Shown: positions 35,401 to 47,516, counted from the first letter of the stretch. The stretch is 64,000 bases of DNA from Blasia pusilla (GCA_050084515.1 CM114271.1:16120001-16184000), one strand, 5' to 3'. Program-made: numbers and translations. The notes: generated by a model not told the origin, from the sequence alone.

Positions 35401-36521
35401 GCATTCTCATCCCCACCGACGACTCCATAACTCTCAATACACGTGTCACTGCCCCAGTTGGAAAGAAGAGGGGGACGAACGCAACTTCGGAGAAGCAGGC
35501 ACACAGTTTCAATGTCTACAGATACTCTATAATCCTGCGACTCGAAGGAAATCCGCTCACTCAAAGGTTTTCCCTCGGATTGCACAGTCTTCTCTCTCCC
35601 AGTATGAACCAAGTCGACTTGTAACAAAGTTTTGGAAAGAAATATTCCTTAGGCCCCCTCTTGCCGACGTATGCGAGTATGGGCCACAATTTTGGCTCGA
35701 TCCGCTCTCGGGCATACAGACTGAGACTAAATTTCGACAGATCATTGCCGCAGAGTAACAACCCCGACCACCTTCCTGTACATCTCCTAAAACAAATTTT
35801 ACACGAGAAGATCGCAGCTGAAGCTTCTGTTGATTACACGTACACTCGCGATTCAATACAGGTCATCACTTCGCTAGAACGTGGAACGCGTCACTGAATC
35901 TATACTAGCCATGAATATATCTTCGGCATTGTGTTGGATCAGATAGGAAGAGTAATATCTCGGTATTTCCACATCACGTCAAGATATCACCACACGTATA
36001 TAAACAGGTTAGATGCGCATCTCACTCCCTGCCGATCAAAAGAGACTACCTCCATAACAGCATTAGTTGGATTAGTTGGACATGATCCTCCCGTCGAGAA
36101 ACCTCGCTGCTTCAAGAGGTTAAGAAAATCTGAAGAGAAGCTGCGGAAGGCTCACGACCGAAAAATGTACGTGCAATGCTCGACTTGTCTACCGTAGGGC
36201 GAAGATAAAAACCTGTCGTGCAAGTGAAAATTATAATCCCAAATAATTACGCCACAAATCCATCCACACGAACAATTCTCAAAACGAAAACGAGGTGACA
36301 AACGAGAGATCCAGAAATGTTTTGATTGCCATCACGTTGGAATGGATGATATCACAGATAGCCCATGATTTAGTATAAACAAATCAGTGTTGTTGGTGAA
36401 TGTACCAAGCTTAAACACGAAAAAATTAAGAGGCTTATTGCCAAAGATCAAGAGGCTACTTCTGTAAATCTCTTTGCGATGTGCTGTTCCCCTCGGCCTA
36501 ATCTACATCCGTCAGTATACA
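32487..36521. other. Transition into GC-rich DNA, no recognisable gene
   Basis: GC content rises from about 33 kb. The frames of 100-180 codons on both strands overlap one another and track GC content rather than domains. Simple C-rich runs occur at 33793-33833. Two overlapping plus-strand frames of 146 codons at 34450-34897 are unrecognised. TATATAAAC at about 35997 is TATA-like but has no convincing gene downstream. It lies 3' of the ERF gene on the opposite strand. Confidence 0.35.
33311..33355 (-). mobile_element. LINE 3'-end fragment
   Basis: This 45-bp segment matches the 3' end of the LINE at 42491-42535 with a single difference in the shared part (AACAAAGATGCACTTCGATA versus AACAAAGATGCCCTTCGATA). 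It is a short, strongly 5'-truncated copy. Confidence 0.75.
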
Positions 36522-37436
36522 TCACGCCCGACTGCACAGTGGCAGGGTAGGGCCACATGATCCAACCCAACCGAACAGGAGGGGTGTTACTTTCTTATCG
36601 AACTCTAAGTCACTGGGGATATTATGTCCCACCATGCTTTTATCTTCGACAAAAGCTCCACAAGCGGGATCGTTCTCAACAGTGCACTGATCAGCAGATG
36701 GGGGCATGTTCAAATCGAGGAAAGGCAAAGAACGGGTCGGCTTAGCCTCAGGAACGCATACGGTATCCGTGTCCAAGATAACTGACGAGGAAGAATCACA
36801 GTCGCTATGGCAAGCACGTGTTTCCAAACCTTGGTGGACAACACCTTTCCCCAACCAATCCCTAGCGACTTCTCTTCTTTCGGCACCGCTCGACGATTTC
36901 TTACCCGCTTTTGCCCTCTTATCAGAATGATTCACGTCCTCGAAGAGTGCTACGACCGTGCGCTTGTTCGCAAGGGTGCAAGTAACACCTTCCGCAGGAC
37001 TCCGACACGATCGAGAAACGCTCACGCTTTTCATGGCCACACCCCTACTGCTCGGTTCTTCCAGTGATGCGAATTCATTCGCGGAAACGTTTAGATCCAG
37101 CCGACTCCGCCATGAATCGGTAGGCCCGGCACGTTGGAGGTTCTTCGGACTGCTCCACGACTCGACAGTGGAGCTTTGGCTGGTACTCTGATCATCGCAG
37201 GGAGTCGCGAAGTTGGTCTTCGCTTTAGATCCCCGTAAGGCTCTTGCTGCAGAGTCATAGGCTCTGGCAGCCTCTTCCGCAGTATCGAAGGTTCCCAACC
37301 ACACGCGCGTCTTCTTCCACGGATCTCTAATCTCAGCGGCGAACCTACCCCAAGGCCTCTTCCTCACGCCTCTGAAATGGGCACCCTGCTCTGCTTGGTG
37401 TGCCTTGCTGGTTGGCTCCTCATCCCTCAGGGCCAT
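36522..37436 (-). CDS. AP2/ERF transcription factor, EAR-type repressor
   Basis: A single-exon 304-residue protein. The AP2/ERF DNA-binding domain is at residues 20-76 ([45 protein letters not shown]). The AAEIRDP form is typical of ERF rather than DREB proteins and predicts binding to GCC-box DNA. Residues 237-247 ([11 protein letters not shown]) form an EAR repression motif, DLNxxP, which recruits TOPLESS-type co-repressors in known group VIII ERFs; an LDLN at 113-116 is a second EAR-like site. A basic stretch at about 173-188 (KRAKAGKK) may be the nuclear signal. The ATG at 37436 has a strong context (ACCATGG) and starts 19 residues before the domain; the frame stays open upstream, but that part lacks an ATG. 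The tail of about 57 residues after the EAR motif is longer than usual for this group. The region upstream is GC-rich; a weak TATATC lies at about 38191. Confidence 0.95.
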   Translation of the reverse strand: MALRDEEPTSKAHQAEQGAHFRGVRKRPWGRFAAEIRDPWKKTRVWLGTFDTAEEAARAYDSAARALRGSKAKTNFATPCDDQSTSQSSTVESWSSPKNLQRAGPTDSWRSRLDLNVSANEFASLEEPSSRGVAMKSVSVSRSCRSPAEGVTCTLANKRTVVALFEDVNHSDKRAKAGKKSSSGAERREVARDWLGKGVVHQGLETRACHSDCDSSSSVILDTDTVCVPEAKPTRSLPFLDLNMPPSADQCTVENDPACGAFVEDKSMVGHNIPSDLEFDKKVTPLLFGWVGSCGPTLPLCSRA

Positions 37437-38734
37437 GGTCACCGAGGTGGGAGAGCAGAGGAGGGAAACTTCAAGTCGTTTCCTCCGCGCTACGAGAGAC
37501 GGACTTCTGACCTCACCTTGCGAGAACTGAAACCTCGTCCGACAACAACAGACTACTGGTCGAGAAAATCGAGAGTCTCTCAACTCCACAATCCTCACGA
37601 TTCCTGATCTGTGCCGAAAGATACGAAAGTGTCGAGCGCCAAACCCTTGCACACACTCCTACGACACCTACTCAACCTACAACCGAATAGGCAAAAAATT
37701 GCGGGTGTTAATCCGCTAGAATCTCCGCTCCCTGCGCTCGGATGCTCGCCTCCACACCAACCGTCTCAAAGCCAATCCCCTTGAGATCCGCGCATCTCCT
37801 TGCGTTCCGCTTGTGCATCAATATTCGACCGACTTCAACCAAAACTGTGGAGGAACCGATAGCCGCACATCAGATGACAGTCACTCCAAAGATCCGCCTT
37901 CCGTCTCCGGCTCCTCTCTCGATATTTTCTCGTTCCTACGACCGAACTCTTTACAACGCAGACGTCTCTTCACAGTGTAATAGGCCCACTGAGGGGTGGA
38001 GGAGGTGAAATGTTGTCACTACCGGGACGTGAGTGTCTGTGATGAGGAATGCGGATTGGAGGGTATATGCACACAAGTATGGAAGAGATCGTTTGTTGAA
38101 GGGGCAAGATGAGGAGCGTGAAGGCCTCAATGCAAGTGAAGGGAGGTGGGAGAGAGTGAAGTTGTGGGGTATGCTCTAGGCGAAGCGGGTGATATAGCGG
38201 GAGGGGAAGGGAGGAGAAGGTGGGGTTAAAGCGGCGGGGCCCGCAATTCCGGCCACTGAGGTCGGGCGGCCGGGTGGGTGGGCGGGCGCGCGGGTAACTG
38301 AGGGGAGTGAATAGTAAAAAGGTAGGAAAGGGTACGCGAGCGCCGCGCCCGCCAAGTTTCGTGCCTCTCGTTCTCTAAGGCCTCGTTACCAAGACCGAGT
38401 CCTATCACGGGCAGCCGACGTTTACGGCGCGGTGTCAGATCCGAGGCGGCGGGTTACGGGACCCGGGTTGGGTTGGGTTGGGCTGGGTCGGGTTGGGATG
38501 GCGGGGACGAGGACGAGGAAACTGGGTGGGGACCGACCGGAAAGTTGGTCAACGAGGCCGCGGCAGATGGAGAGGAAGGTGGTGTAGGGCTAAGGGAAGC
38601 AGTGGAAGTTAACTTTAGCCCCGCCAGGGCATTAAAAACACCCGGAGTGTCGCAAGGCCGACAGACAAGGAGAGAGAGGAGGGAAAGGACTACTTTCCTC
38701 GCCAGTTACCCCTGGCTGTCAGGGGGTGGCATCT

Positions 38735-38744
38735 GCCACGTGGC
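38735..38744. promoter_or_regulatory. G-box palindrome
   Basis: GCCACGTGGC is a perfect 10-bp palindrome containing CACGTG, the binding core of plant bZIP and bHLH factors. It lies about 1.3 kb upstream of the ERF start codon. Function is inferred from the motif only. Confidence 0.4.
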
Positions 38745-39028
38745 GAGGCTGCATGGTAAAGGTAGTGTGAATCTGCCCCCTCCAGTAGCGCGCTAGTTGA
38801 ATTTAGGCGGCCCTGCGTCTAGCTACGGAGAAGTGACCAAAGGGAATTGGCCCTATTTTCGTACCCCGCGCCGTGCCAGCCAGCAGAACTCTCCGGTCCT
38901 GAGTCCCATTTGGAGCCACGCCGCCCGTCCGCCGCCGCCGCCGATCTACATGTCCAAATCCCCTCCATGGGGCAACCTCCATATATCGCCGGTCGTCGGC
39001 CGAGGTGTCAAACCAGTCTTGCGGCCAT

Positions 39029-39077
39029 GTATTCTGATGGGTTTCCAATCCTATTTTCTATTTATTATTTATTTTCT
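39029..39077 (+). mobile_element. LINE 3'-end fragment, plus orientation
   Basis: GTATTCTGATGGGTTTCC is followed by AATCCTATTTTCTATTTATT. The same sequence occurs inverted at 40057-40116, and the GATGGGTTT core is shared with the LINE tail at 42491-42540. Confidence 0.6.
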
Positions 39078-39284
39078 TGCGGCCCGCGAAAGCGTGGTCC
39101 CGCGGGAATATTGTTTTGGCGCTATATCGTACCTGCTATACAGCCATCCGTGGATGCAGTTGAGGGGACGGGACTTTCGGCAGACGCCAGCCCGGCCATG
39201 AGAGAGCCGCAGGCAAATAAAATCGATCTAGCGCGGTACGTTTCAGCGGTTTCAATAATATGACGGTGCTTTGGATAGGCAGAC

Positions 39285-39447
39285 TATCCCTGACCTCTTC
39301 GTGTGTGACCGGCAAACCTCCGTTGCCAGAGTTACCATCCCGTCCGCCATCCGCCCCAAAACGACTATATCCCTAACGTCTTCGTGTGGGACGGCCAACG
39401 CTCCGTCGGTAGAGTTACCATCCCGTCCGCCATCCGCAAAAAAAAAC
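39285..39447. repeat. 83-bp tandem duplication
   Basis: Two units begin TATCCCTGACCTCTTCGTGT and TATCCCTAACGTCTTCGTGT, and both contain AGAGTTACCATCCCGTCCGC followed by CATCCGC. The second unit ends in A9. Confidence 0.9.
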
Positions 39448-40056
39448 ACTTCCACCCGCGACGGATACGCACCTACAATTAGAGTATCATCATCATTTTC
39501 GTCGGGGAGGGCCTCATCGCAGCGGCAGCTGCGGTTTCCCGATAATTTAGCCGTAAGATGCGACATGCTCCAGCCGCCAGCTGCGCGCACAGAGGGAAGA
39601 GCCAATGCTCCCCCGCCTGACTGTCTGCCTGCCGACGGCTTTGCTGGCTGGGCTCGAAGCGATGCCGTGATGCATGCAAGAATCGATTGGCATGGCTATA
39701 GGCTTGGATGCATTTCGCTGCAGAGCACAGAGACGACGCTGCTACTGCTGCAGGCAAGGAGGGAGGGCATGCCACCCGATGGGTGATGGCATCTTCTACG
39801 CCGGGCAGCGCGGGCAGGGCTGCGGACGGGCAGGCAGGCAGGCAGGCAGGCCTGGTGGCGGAGGACAAGGCAGTCACAGGCAGGCGCGTGGGGGTTCGCT
39901 GCCATTTCTTGTGGGCCACGCGCGAGGGAGCGCAAGGGAAGGAGAGCAGGTTTGTAGTCCTAGATCCCGAAACGGGGTCGAGGCTCTGGAGTTGGTGCCC
40001 CGCGCACGGACTGTATACACAGGCTCATATACGGGAAGGGAAGACATCGGTTTCAT

Positions 40057-40116
40057 TTTATATATATATATATAGAAAAATAGAAAATAGGATGGGAAAC
40101 CCATCAGGATACAAAT
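40057..40116 (-). mobile_element. LINE 3'-end fragment, minus orientation
   Basis: The minus strand reads GTATCCTGATGGGTTTCCCA, then TCCTATTTTCTATTTTTC and a TA repeat, as expected of a LINE tail. It is the inverted counterpart of 39029-39077, about 1 kb away. Confidence 0.6.
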
Positions 40117-42490
40117 GAAATGAGGGGGCATAGAGAACCAAAAGAAATCCCAAGGGCAAGGAAGGACAAGGGCTCTATCGGAGCCCGGGGGGTGCAGCCC
40201 AGTCAGCGCGCCGCCATTGCGTATATGGGAGTACGGAAGGCGCACCCAGCCGCGTGCGGCCCCACACGCTCATTCAACGCGGGAACAACGTCATCCCGTA
40301 TAGTCTGGAGCTTTAAAGAGGTTACCGGCGATTCTACGGCTCCCCAGGGGGTGACTTGTCTGATCCAGACGTGAGCGCCGTTTCTATTCTGCTCTCGGGG
40401 TGGGGTTTGGCACTGACCTGCTGCCGCTCTTCCTCGAATCCTCACGCTCGCCCGCTCGGTTCGGCTGCCACAGTTGGGTTGGGTAACTCGGGGTCAGGTT
40501 GGCTCAAACCCGGAGCCACGGCTATTCTTCCCCGGCCCGAACTCCAAGGTGGGTTCCGCAAGTCTTGTGCGACCCGACAATTTCCCGCACCGTTCCAGCC
40601 CATCGGTCCCCGCTCTCCTCTCCGCAGCTCAGCTCAGCTCAACCGGAACCCTAACTCCCCCGCCCTGGGGCAGTGACGTACGATCGAAGTAGGCATGGAC
40701 AGCGCCGACAATTGCCTGCCTCCACGCGGCAATCCACGATTCCGCGATGCAGAGACCGCATTGATACTGAATCCTTTATCCCACTGGCTGCAGGGCAGTC
40801 GGCCGTCCCGACGTGTCGCAGTCAGACTCATGAACTGATCACATGCGCATCGAGCATGGGTTGCATACAAGAGTTGGAATGTATGGAAGTGGCGGGACCT
40901 GCTGCATGCGGATTGATTACCCGATGGCGAGCAATCACGGGTTCGGATGGGCCGGGTTGAAGTGATGGCTCGATTCGAGTCAAATGGCTGCCGGGATATT
41001 ATCGGTGGCATGCGCCGGTTCTTCGCGGCGTGCGTGACCCAAGGCTGCATAAGAAGCGAGGCCTGCGGAGGTCCTGCCTCATCCTCTTTCACGCCGGGCC
41101 AGACTACGCCATGCCCATGCAGCACTTCCACACGCGTGCAGCGAGACAAAAGAGCAGCTGCACCGACGGTAGACTGTATCACACAATCACAGTAAAACCA
41201 CTTTAACAACAGCCCGCCTTTCGCCGCTTCGTTCGTGTTCGTTTGTCTAGCAGTCAAGAGCCCGGCGTAATCCTCCGTGCTATTGGCTGACGCGGATGAG
41301 GGGCCACGGAGGTCCTGACGGAGAGAAGCGAAGGAAGGCCCCTCCGGGGTTTAGTCGCTGGGTGGCAGGCGAGCAGGTTCGGTTCTGCCGTGGATGGTAG
41401 GGGATGGAGGGGCGGGAGGTCCGTCCGTCTCCATGCGAGGGAGCAGAACGAAACCGCATCCTTTGTCCCTGTCTGGCTAATCCGCCGGCGGCGGCATGTC
41501 TACAGTCACCGGCTGGAACCCTGATGCGATTTGGGGGTGATACCAGTCGGTGTAAAGGTTTACCGGCGAACATTGGCGTGGCGGCCGCGGTTGCGTCACA
41601 AGTATATGAATGGGACGACGACGGGTGAGAGGCAGCGGCGAGACGTTGTCGGTGTGGCGAATTGGCCCATCTCGAGGCTGGCGGTGGCAGCCGGCCCCTC
41701 CTCCCCCCATCATACGGACATCGACAGATCGTACACAGGCGACTTTGCAGGGCCCGCAACGCTACAGAGACGGTAAGGTCTCGTCGCGGGGAGGCGCCCA
41801 GGTGTATACCAGGGGTCCAGGACGAGCTGATGTACCTCGCGCTCTCGACCTTCCTTCTTCAACGCAAAGCGTCGCGGTCAGGGCCGGAGCCTGTGGTAAG
41901 TTGGTGTTTGTCCGTGTCCGCATTTCTAGAGGGACAGGACACAGTACCGAGTCCCCCAGTACCACTGGAACGGGTGATTCCTTTGTTCCGAGCCGTCTCG
42001 CCCGGCGACATCTGGAGCGCGGCGCGAAGTGAGAAGGTGGATGGACAGATAGTGGACGGAATGTGCTCTCAGTCTCTCAAGATGACCGGGATCCAGGCCG
42101 ATCCCCCCCCCGTTCACCAGGGACGGCCCAGATCGCCGGTGATCCCAGTCGGCGTCTTCCATACTAACGGCGGACGGCGGGGCGGAGCCGCGGAGGAGCA
42201 GGGCTACAACAGGTTCGAACAGGTGGCGTGTTTGCGCCGCCCTTTTACTCGGGTTGCAAGGTTGGTGGCAGCCTTCTCCCACTTGGCACCTTTCGTACAC
42301 CGGCTCCTGTCGGTTCCCAAACCGGACGGCACGGACGCTTCCAGCATGGCATTCGCGACACTCCTTACAACGGCGAAGCAACCTTCTCTCCCCTACAACG
42401 TACATCACGAGCCTCGTCTCCGGCCGCCCTCTCGTGCAGATCCTGCCCGAGGACGTGGACGGGACTCCTCGAGACTCGACGGGGGGAGCA

Positions 42491-44108
42491 AACAAAGATG
42501 CCCTTCGATAAAAACGAGTGATGGAAAACCCATCGGAAGTACAAAAGAGGGGGACTCAAAGAGTTAAAACCTGAAGGCCACAACAGGACCAGAAAAGGAA
42601 GAAGGGGGCATTCCCCCTAACGATTTAAACTCACCAACAGCAGAGACAATATCAACAACAACAAGGGAGCTATGACTACTACTAAGTGGGCTTCTAGCGG
42701 CGTCTCCCCTGACTGAGCCCGCGCAAAATCCCATTAGCCTGGGCACGCTGCAACGCTATGGAGACCAGCGCCTACAATCTGAATCGCAGAGCTAAGGACA
42801 ACCCATTTCTCGAGTGGAGATGATGGGCGCGATCCGTAAGCAACGAGTCGAACCTCTCCCCCCATAGCCCCATACATCTCTATGGCGTGGGGATGAAGAT
42901 GTGTCCCTCGTGTAGTCGATGTAGATATGTGTCTTCTTCGCCGCCCCGCTCCTTGTAGTATTCGCCCTTGAGCCACCACTTGGGCTCGCTGACCGCCTCC
43001 CCGTAGGATCTGTGACTACCACGTCCGCCACAACCACCTCGACCTCACGTGTCATGTAGAGATCGGCACGAATGAGGGAATCCCGCATGGAGTAGTGCCT
43101 CTCTCTCTGCACATGGAAGCCACTCTCCCGAGCAATACGAACATGATATCCCGCATTGCATCGTGAGTGGCTATCCTCTCACCCCAATCGACAGCGTGCC
43201 AAATGCACACCAAGTGGATCCAGGCTCGCAACACTCGCAATATGTCGAACCAACCACCGATGGTTGGGGAGGCCCAAAGCGGAACCGCATCGTTGTGGTA
43301 TAGGTAAGTGGTGCGACACGAAAGCTGGAGAAGGGGGCGCCCCTACCCATGAGCCTGCCCCTTTCCGAGCAAGAGCGAATACGGGCCCTAACCTCCATGG
43401 GGATATTCCCGTCAGACATAGTGCCTCTAAAAACTGCCTCAAAGTGGGCTTCCATCAAGGAAGATTGGAGCCAGGATCGACCGGAGGTAACTAAGGAGGA
43501 GAAAGTGGGGAGAACGGCTCGGCCTCAACTCAAGGGAATCTCTACAAGCCGTGAGTGAAGATTGAAGTGGGAAAGAGCCATCCTCGACTGGGAGACGAGT
43601 GTAGAAGGAGCGGTCTATCTCTAACCAAAAATCGGGAGCAAAGGAGGGGTGTCACTGTGGCCCAACTCCCTAAAAAAGCGGAGGGCGCCACTAACTCGGT
43701 CGAGATAAGACCTACTCCACCAAAAGAAATCGGCCAAGAGGCCTGTCTACGAGCTAACTCCCCCATGGGGCACTCTAAGGAGCCGGGTCCTAGAAGATCC
43801 CCAAACACCTGCATGAGCTTCCTATCAAAGGATCTATATAGGGAAGAAAGGTGACTAGATGTCCAGACAGTTCTAGTGAGGTAACCAGGTCTACGAGCAA
43901 AACAAGAAGAGAGAATGCCGAAGGCGACTTGAGGGTCACCAATCCTCGTAAGATCATCAACGTGGAGAAGATCCTCGGTAAGAGCCGCTGCCACGAAAGT
44001 CGATACGGGGAGGAGGAAGCGAACCCTACCAGAGTCAGCCTCGCTGCGTCGAGAGGTCATATCAATATAGTACAGTACCGTACTGTCGTCCTCCGCTGTA
44101 GCTGACAA
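42491..44108 (-). mobile_element. 5'-truncated LINE with restriction-like endonuclease C-terminus
   Basis: On the minus strand the first part (44108-43542) is the region downstream of a non-LTR RT core: VALTEDLLHVDD-like text, ARRPGYLTRTV and FGGVGLISTELVAPSAFLGS, the GGxGL-containing segment seen in many LINEs. Next come a zinc-binding-like DPLGVHLARC, then ERIATHDAMRDIMF, RADLYMTREVEVVVADVVV followed by TDPT, and EGHIFIPTP with an EMYGAMGGEVRL segment in shifted frames. This C..H-x4-C plus HD/RD plus AD...DV order resembles the restriction-like (PD-D/ExK) endonuclease at the C-terminus of R2-type and related LINEs. The 3' end is GATGGGTTTTCCATCACTCG followed by TTTTTATCGAAGGGCATC. The RT fingers, palm and everything upstream are missing, and several frameshifts are present. 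Clade assignment is tentative. Confidence 0.7.
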
Positions 44109-45949
44109 CAGGCACCTCCCGGGGACGAGCGGGGCGGACAGGGGTGGCTCAAGCTCAACCAGTCCCGTTCCCCGCCCGCGGGTCCGCCCGCACTTGCACC
44201 ACGCCGGCGACGAATGAGGGCTGCGCGCTGGCGGGTAGGCGCGGCGTCTGCGGTCCCGGTCCTCCTGGCAGGGCCGATATCATCAAAACGCGCGGCATCC
44301 CGACAGCCGTTTTGCGTGCTTGGCGCGGCTACCGCGGTGGTGCACCCCTCGTGTGCGCGGTTCTGTCGGGTAGGTGAGTGCGTGCGCACGCCGATTTATG
44401 ACGTCCCCCTACCCTCCTCTATTTCGCTCCTTATCCTTCCTTCCGTCCGGTCCTGCCGCCGTTGGTATTTTATGACCCAACTCTCACTGCATACGGCCGT
44501 CTTTGTACTCCAACAGACGACGTCCGTAACTGAACGCCACGGTACAGCCCGAGGGATGGACAGAACCGCGCCACGCCACTCCGCTCCAGGGATGGGGCGA
44601 GAGAGTTCACTTCACCACCGCCATAAGGTCTTCTACTTTCAATCAATCAATTAATATCTTTCATTCATCTACTGCAGTAGCGGGTCTCTCCAAAGCTGCC
44701 TTGACGTGTGGAGGCCACCTCTAGCATGTGCAAACTTCGGGGGTTGCATATAAGTGGGCATCCGTCCACTTTGAGACTGTTTCAAGACCATAATGAATTT
44801 CTTTGTCATCTTGCACTGTGATGTAGCACGGCGCACATGTTCGATGTGTTTCTCCATCCCATACGGATGGACGGTCACATATACGTGAATTTAAGCGAAT
44901 TGCCGTCGGACACATCTTCATGTCACATTGGATTAGTTTATGTTGGGGATTGGATTAGGAACTCAAGAATGCTCTCTATGCTCCTCCTTTGTATCTCCAT
45001 GGGTTTTTCATCCAGCGTTTTTATTGAAGTTTATCATTTCAAAACTCTCACGAAGGCCTTTTAGCATATCCAATGTAGGAGCATAGATAACTTAGCTTCA
45101 TTTTTTAGATTTCTTTGCAATAATTGGCCGAGGTTATATTTCACTTGCCACCACCATGCACAAGCTCCTCACCCCACTTAGCGCATTGACGTGAAGCCTC
45201 CCTAACCCTTTCCCTGGGAGATCCTCATCCCATTCAATTGATGAATCGGACTCTGTTTAACTCCTTAAATCGATCAACCATAGTTACTTCCTTTGACATT
45301 GAGGTCCAGTTGGGTTTTCTATGGTTGAGGTGGATTGAGGTTTACCATTCACCAAATCTCTTCCGTAAAATTAATTGATAAATTATGTTCTCGTTCTCTT
45401 ATCTTTCTGTGAAAAGAGAGGAACCACTTTCATCCGTCACAACACTTGCAATGCCCAAGAATTTTGTTGGCGCCATACATCTCTGGTAGCTAGTCAAGCA
45501 CGAAAATGGTTTTTTTATAATGTGAATTTTCTTTCAAAAATTACAGAATATTTTCAGATTTTAAGATCTGGAACAAATGATAGCAGTTAACTTTTAAATA
45601 ATATCAAATCTCCTGAATAATTTTGCTCCTCCATAAGAGTTTGAATAATACTTGCTCTTCCCTTTTGGCTCTTCCCATCAAGGTAACATCCATTATCTAA
45701 ATTCTTAGTTAGTTTTAATTAATGAAATCATTTTCCTCTTCCGTTGAAATTCATTTTCCTTTCTCAAAGTATCACATGTGAATTGACCTGATTCTTTTAA
45801 ATAATAAAAATGTTCATTTCAAAATTAAAATATTTTTTCCTTTTCTTAAATTTTATAGGAGTACTAATATTCCACTCTTGGAACTAATTCCTCTTCTTAG
45901 TTGAAATTTAAATGATATCCCTATCCCCTAAATAATTCCATCCTTCAAC

Positions 45950-45994
45950 GGGTGATCCTAGGTGTATAATCTTATTATACACCTAGGATCACCC
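45950..45994. repeat. Perfect 21-bp inverted repeat with 3-nt spacer
   Basis: Arms GGGTGATCCTAGGTGTATAA(T) at 45950-45970 and its exact complement at 45974-45994 flank CTT. It is a 45-bp hairpin with no mismatch inside decayed AT-rich DNA. Confidence 0.97.
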
Positions 45995-46739
45995 ATTATA
46001 AGATGGAGTTATTAAATTATTATTCACTAACCAAATTATTTTATTATTCCACTCAAATTCATTCTCTTTATCTATTTAATATAACATCTTTAGATTCCTT
46101 ACCCATTTAATGTGAGTGAAGGAACAAAATTCAACCATTTTGCTTTTTTGTCTTATTTTCCATATAGGATTATCCATTATTATAAGATATAGGGTCTTCC
46201 ATTGTCATATAGATAATATATAATTATTCAACGTTAATATAACTAAGTTTCCAAATCCATTACATGTGTTTAACTTCATTCTCGGCAAAGTCTGATATTA
46301 ATGTGTTTCTCAAACTTACTTGGCTTAGATTTCTCTTAATGTGGAGCTTTAGCCTTGTGTTTTCTTTTTTTTCTTTCTTAATTTGACCAATTCTTAAGTT
46401 AAGATTTATGAATTACTCTTCCGAGGTTTTTTTATAATAAATTTGATTCGTCTTACAGTTACTTCCTACTAGATATGTAAAATAATATTTTTGGTAAAAA
46501 AAAAACCTCCCTAAAAAAGAACACTTGCCATCGTTGAGCTCTATAAAACTACTAATTCCGAAACTCACAAACAAAAAAGAATTAGCTTGCATAAAAATGA
46601 AGAGTTCCATCTCTTTCTATATAATTTGTTTCTATTTTCTATGAATGGCCGTAGGAACAAAAAATAGTTTCTTGAATCCACTCAAAGTCATTATATTATC
46701 TAAGATGCTAATATATTAAGGTTGCACACACAAAAAAAT

Positions 46740-47220
46740 TCCATGTGCATGGACTTTTGTCCGTTCCTAAGACAGACATATCCATACGGATGCGGATTCT
46801 CGCGGCGTGCACTCGATTGCACCACGCCTACAATGTAGACCCAGGCTCGGCTAGCCCACACCCAGTACAACAATCCATCGCAACGTCGCTCGTCCTTGCC
46901 ATCTATTTAATGTCCCGCACCGAGCCTGCACCTTGCTTGCTGAGGCCCACATCGACCCTACGCATGGCCGTAAGTAAGCTCTCTTGGCCCGCACTAGGTG
47001 GAATTTCTTCCTTGGTGCGTAGGGTGTAAGGTTCCTACACATGCCTTCTTTGGGCCTACGCAGACTAGGTGAGGCAAGGACTCGCAGACCCATTCAATCC
47101 CTGCCCACCTTCCTTAATCCAAACTTACATCCGTTATCATGTCCCAAGCCCGCGCGAACCAAAATTGTGATACCAAAATAATGGAGGCGGATCATCCGTT
47201 GGTATGTCCATAAACATGGG
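46740..47220. other. GC-rich patch inside an AT-rich tract
   Basis: About 480 bp of balanced to GC-rich sequence with CpGs is bounded by AT-rich DNA on both sides. Frames of 80-94 codons on both strands are unrecognised. It may be an insertion, but no target duplication was identified. Confidence 0.4.
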
Positions 47221-47234
47221 ACAAATATTTACCT

Positions 47235-47310
47235 GTCAAAGGGGTCCCCAATTTCAACTCTTCCCTTGAAAAATGGGGGACGGTCTCAACCCAGGGCAAT
47301 GGCATGAGTT
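47235..47310. repeat. Dispersed repeat, copy 1
   Basis: The segment with TCAAAGGGGTCCCCAATTTC, CAACTCTTCCCTTGAAAAAT and GGGGGACGGTCTCAACCC matches the reverse complement of 60375-60450. The family is unknown. Confidence 0.65.
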
Positions 47311-47516
47311 TAGTCTCGTGGGAGATATTAAGTTTATAAGCAGATTGTGTTTGGTTGTAGTATAGTACAACAAGTGTCGAGGTATGTGATTTCTCTTAGG
47401 ATGTTAGAATAATGCATCGTCCTAGAGGGGTCACATTGGCATCACATGATGCATGGTTAATTATCTAACATTGATTACTAATCATGGATTATTGACTAGC
47501 CTACACTTAGAGACAT

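Larger units (their letters stand above)
37437..42490. other. GC-rich region upstream of the ERF gene, no further gene recognised
   Basis: Long overlapping frames appear on both strands because stops are rare at this GC content; the longest, 301 codons at 41662-42567 plus, runs straight into a LINE 3' tail, which argues against it being real. Promoter-like elements are listed separately. A GGGTT-rich stretch occurs at 38463-38499. Confidence 0.4.
44109..47234. other. GC-rich to AT-rich transition, no recognisable gene
   Basis: GC-rich DNA ends abruptly at about 44.66 kb (CAATCAATCAATTAAT). After that the sequence is AT-rich except for a patch at 46740-47220. No protein-like frame was recognised. 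Confidence 0.4.

Noticed and set aside
38463-38499. GGGTT-rich stretch as an interstitial telomere
   Set aside because: The unit is five bases and irregular (GGGTTGGGTTGGGCTGGG), not the plant TTTAGGG repeat.
41662-42567. 301-codon plus-strand frame
   Set aside because: It lies in GC-rich DNA with equally long frames in other phases, has no recognisable domain, and its end runs through a LINE 3' tail.
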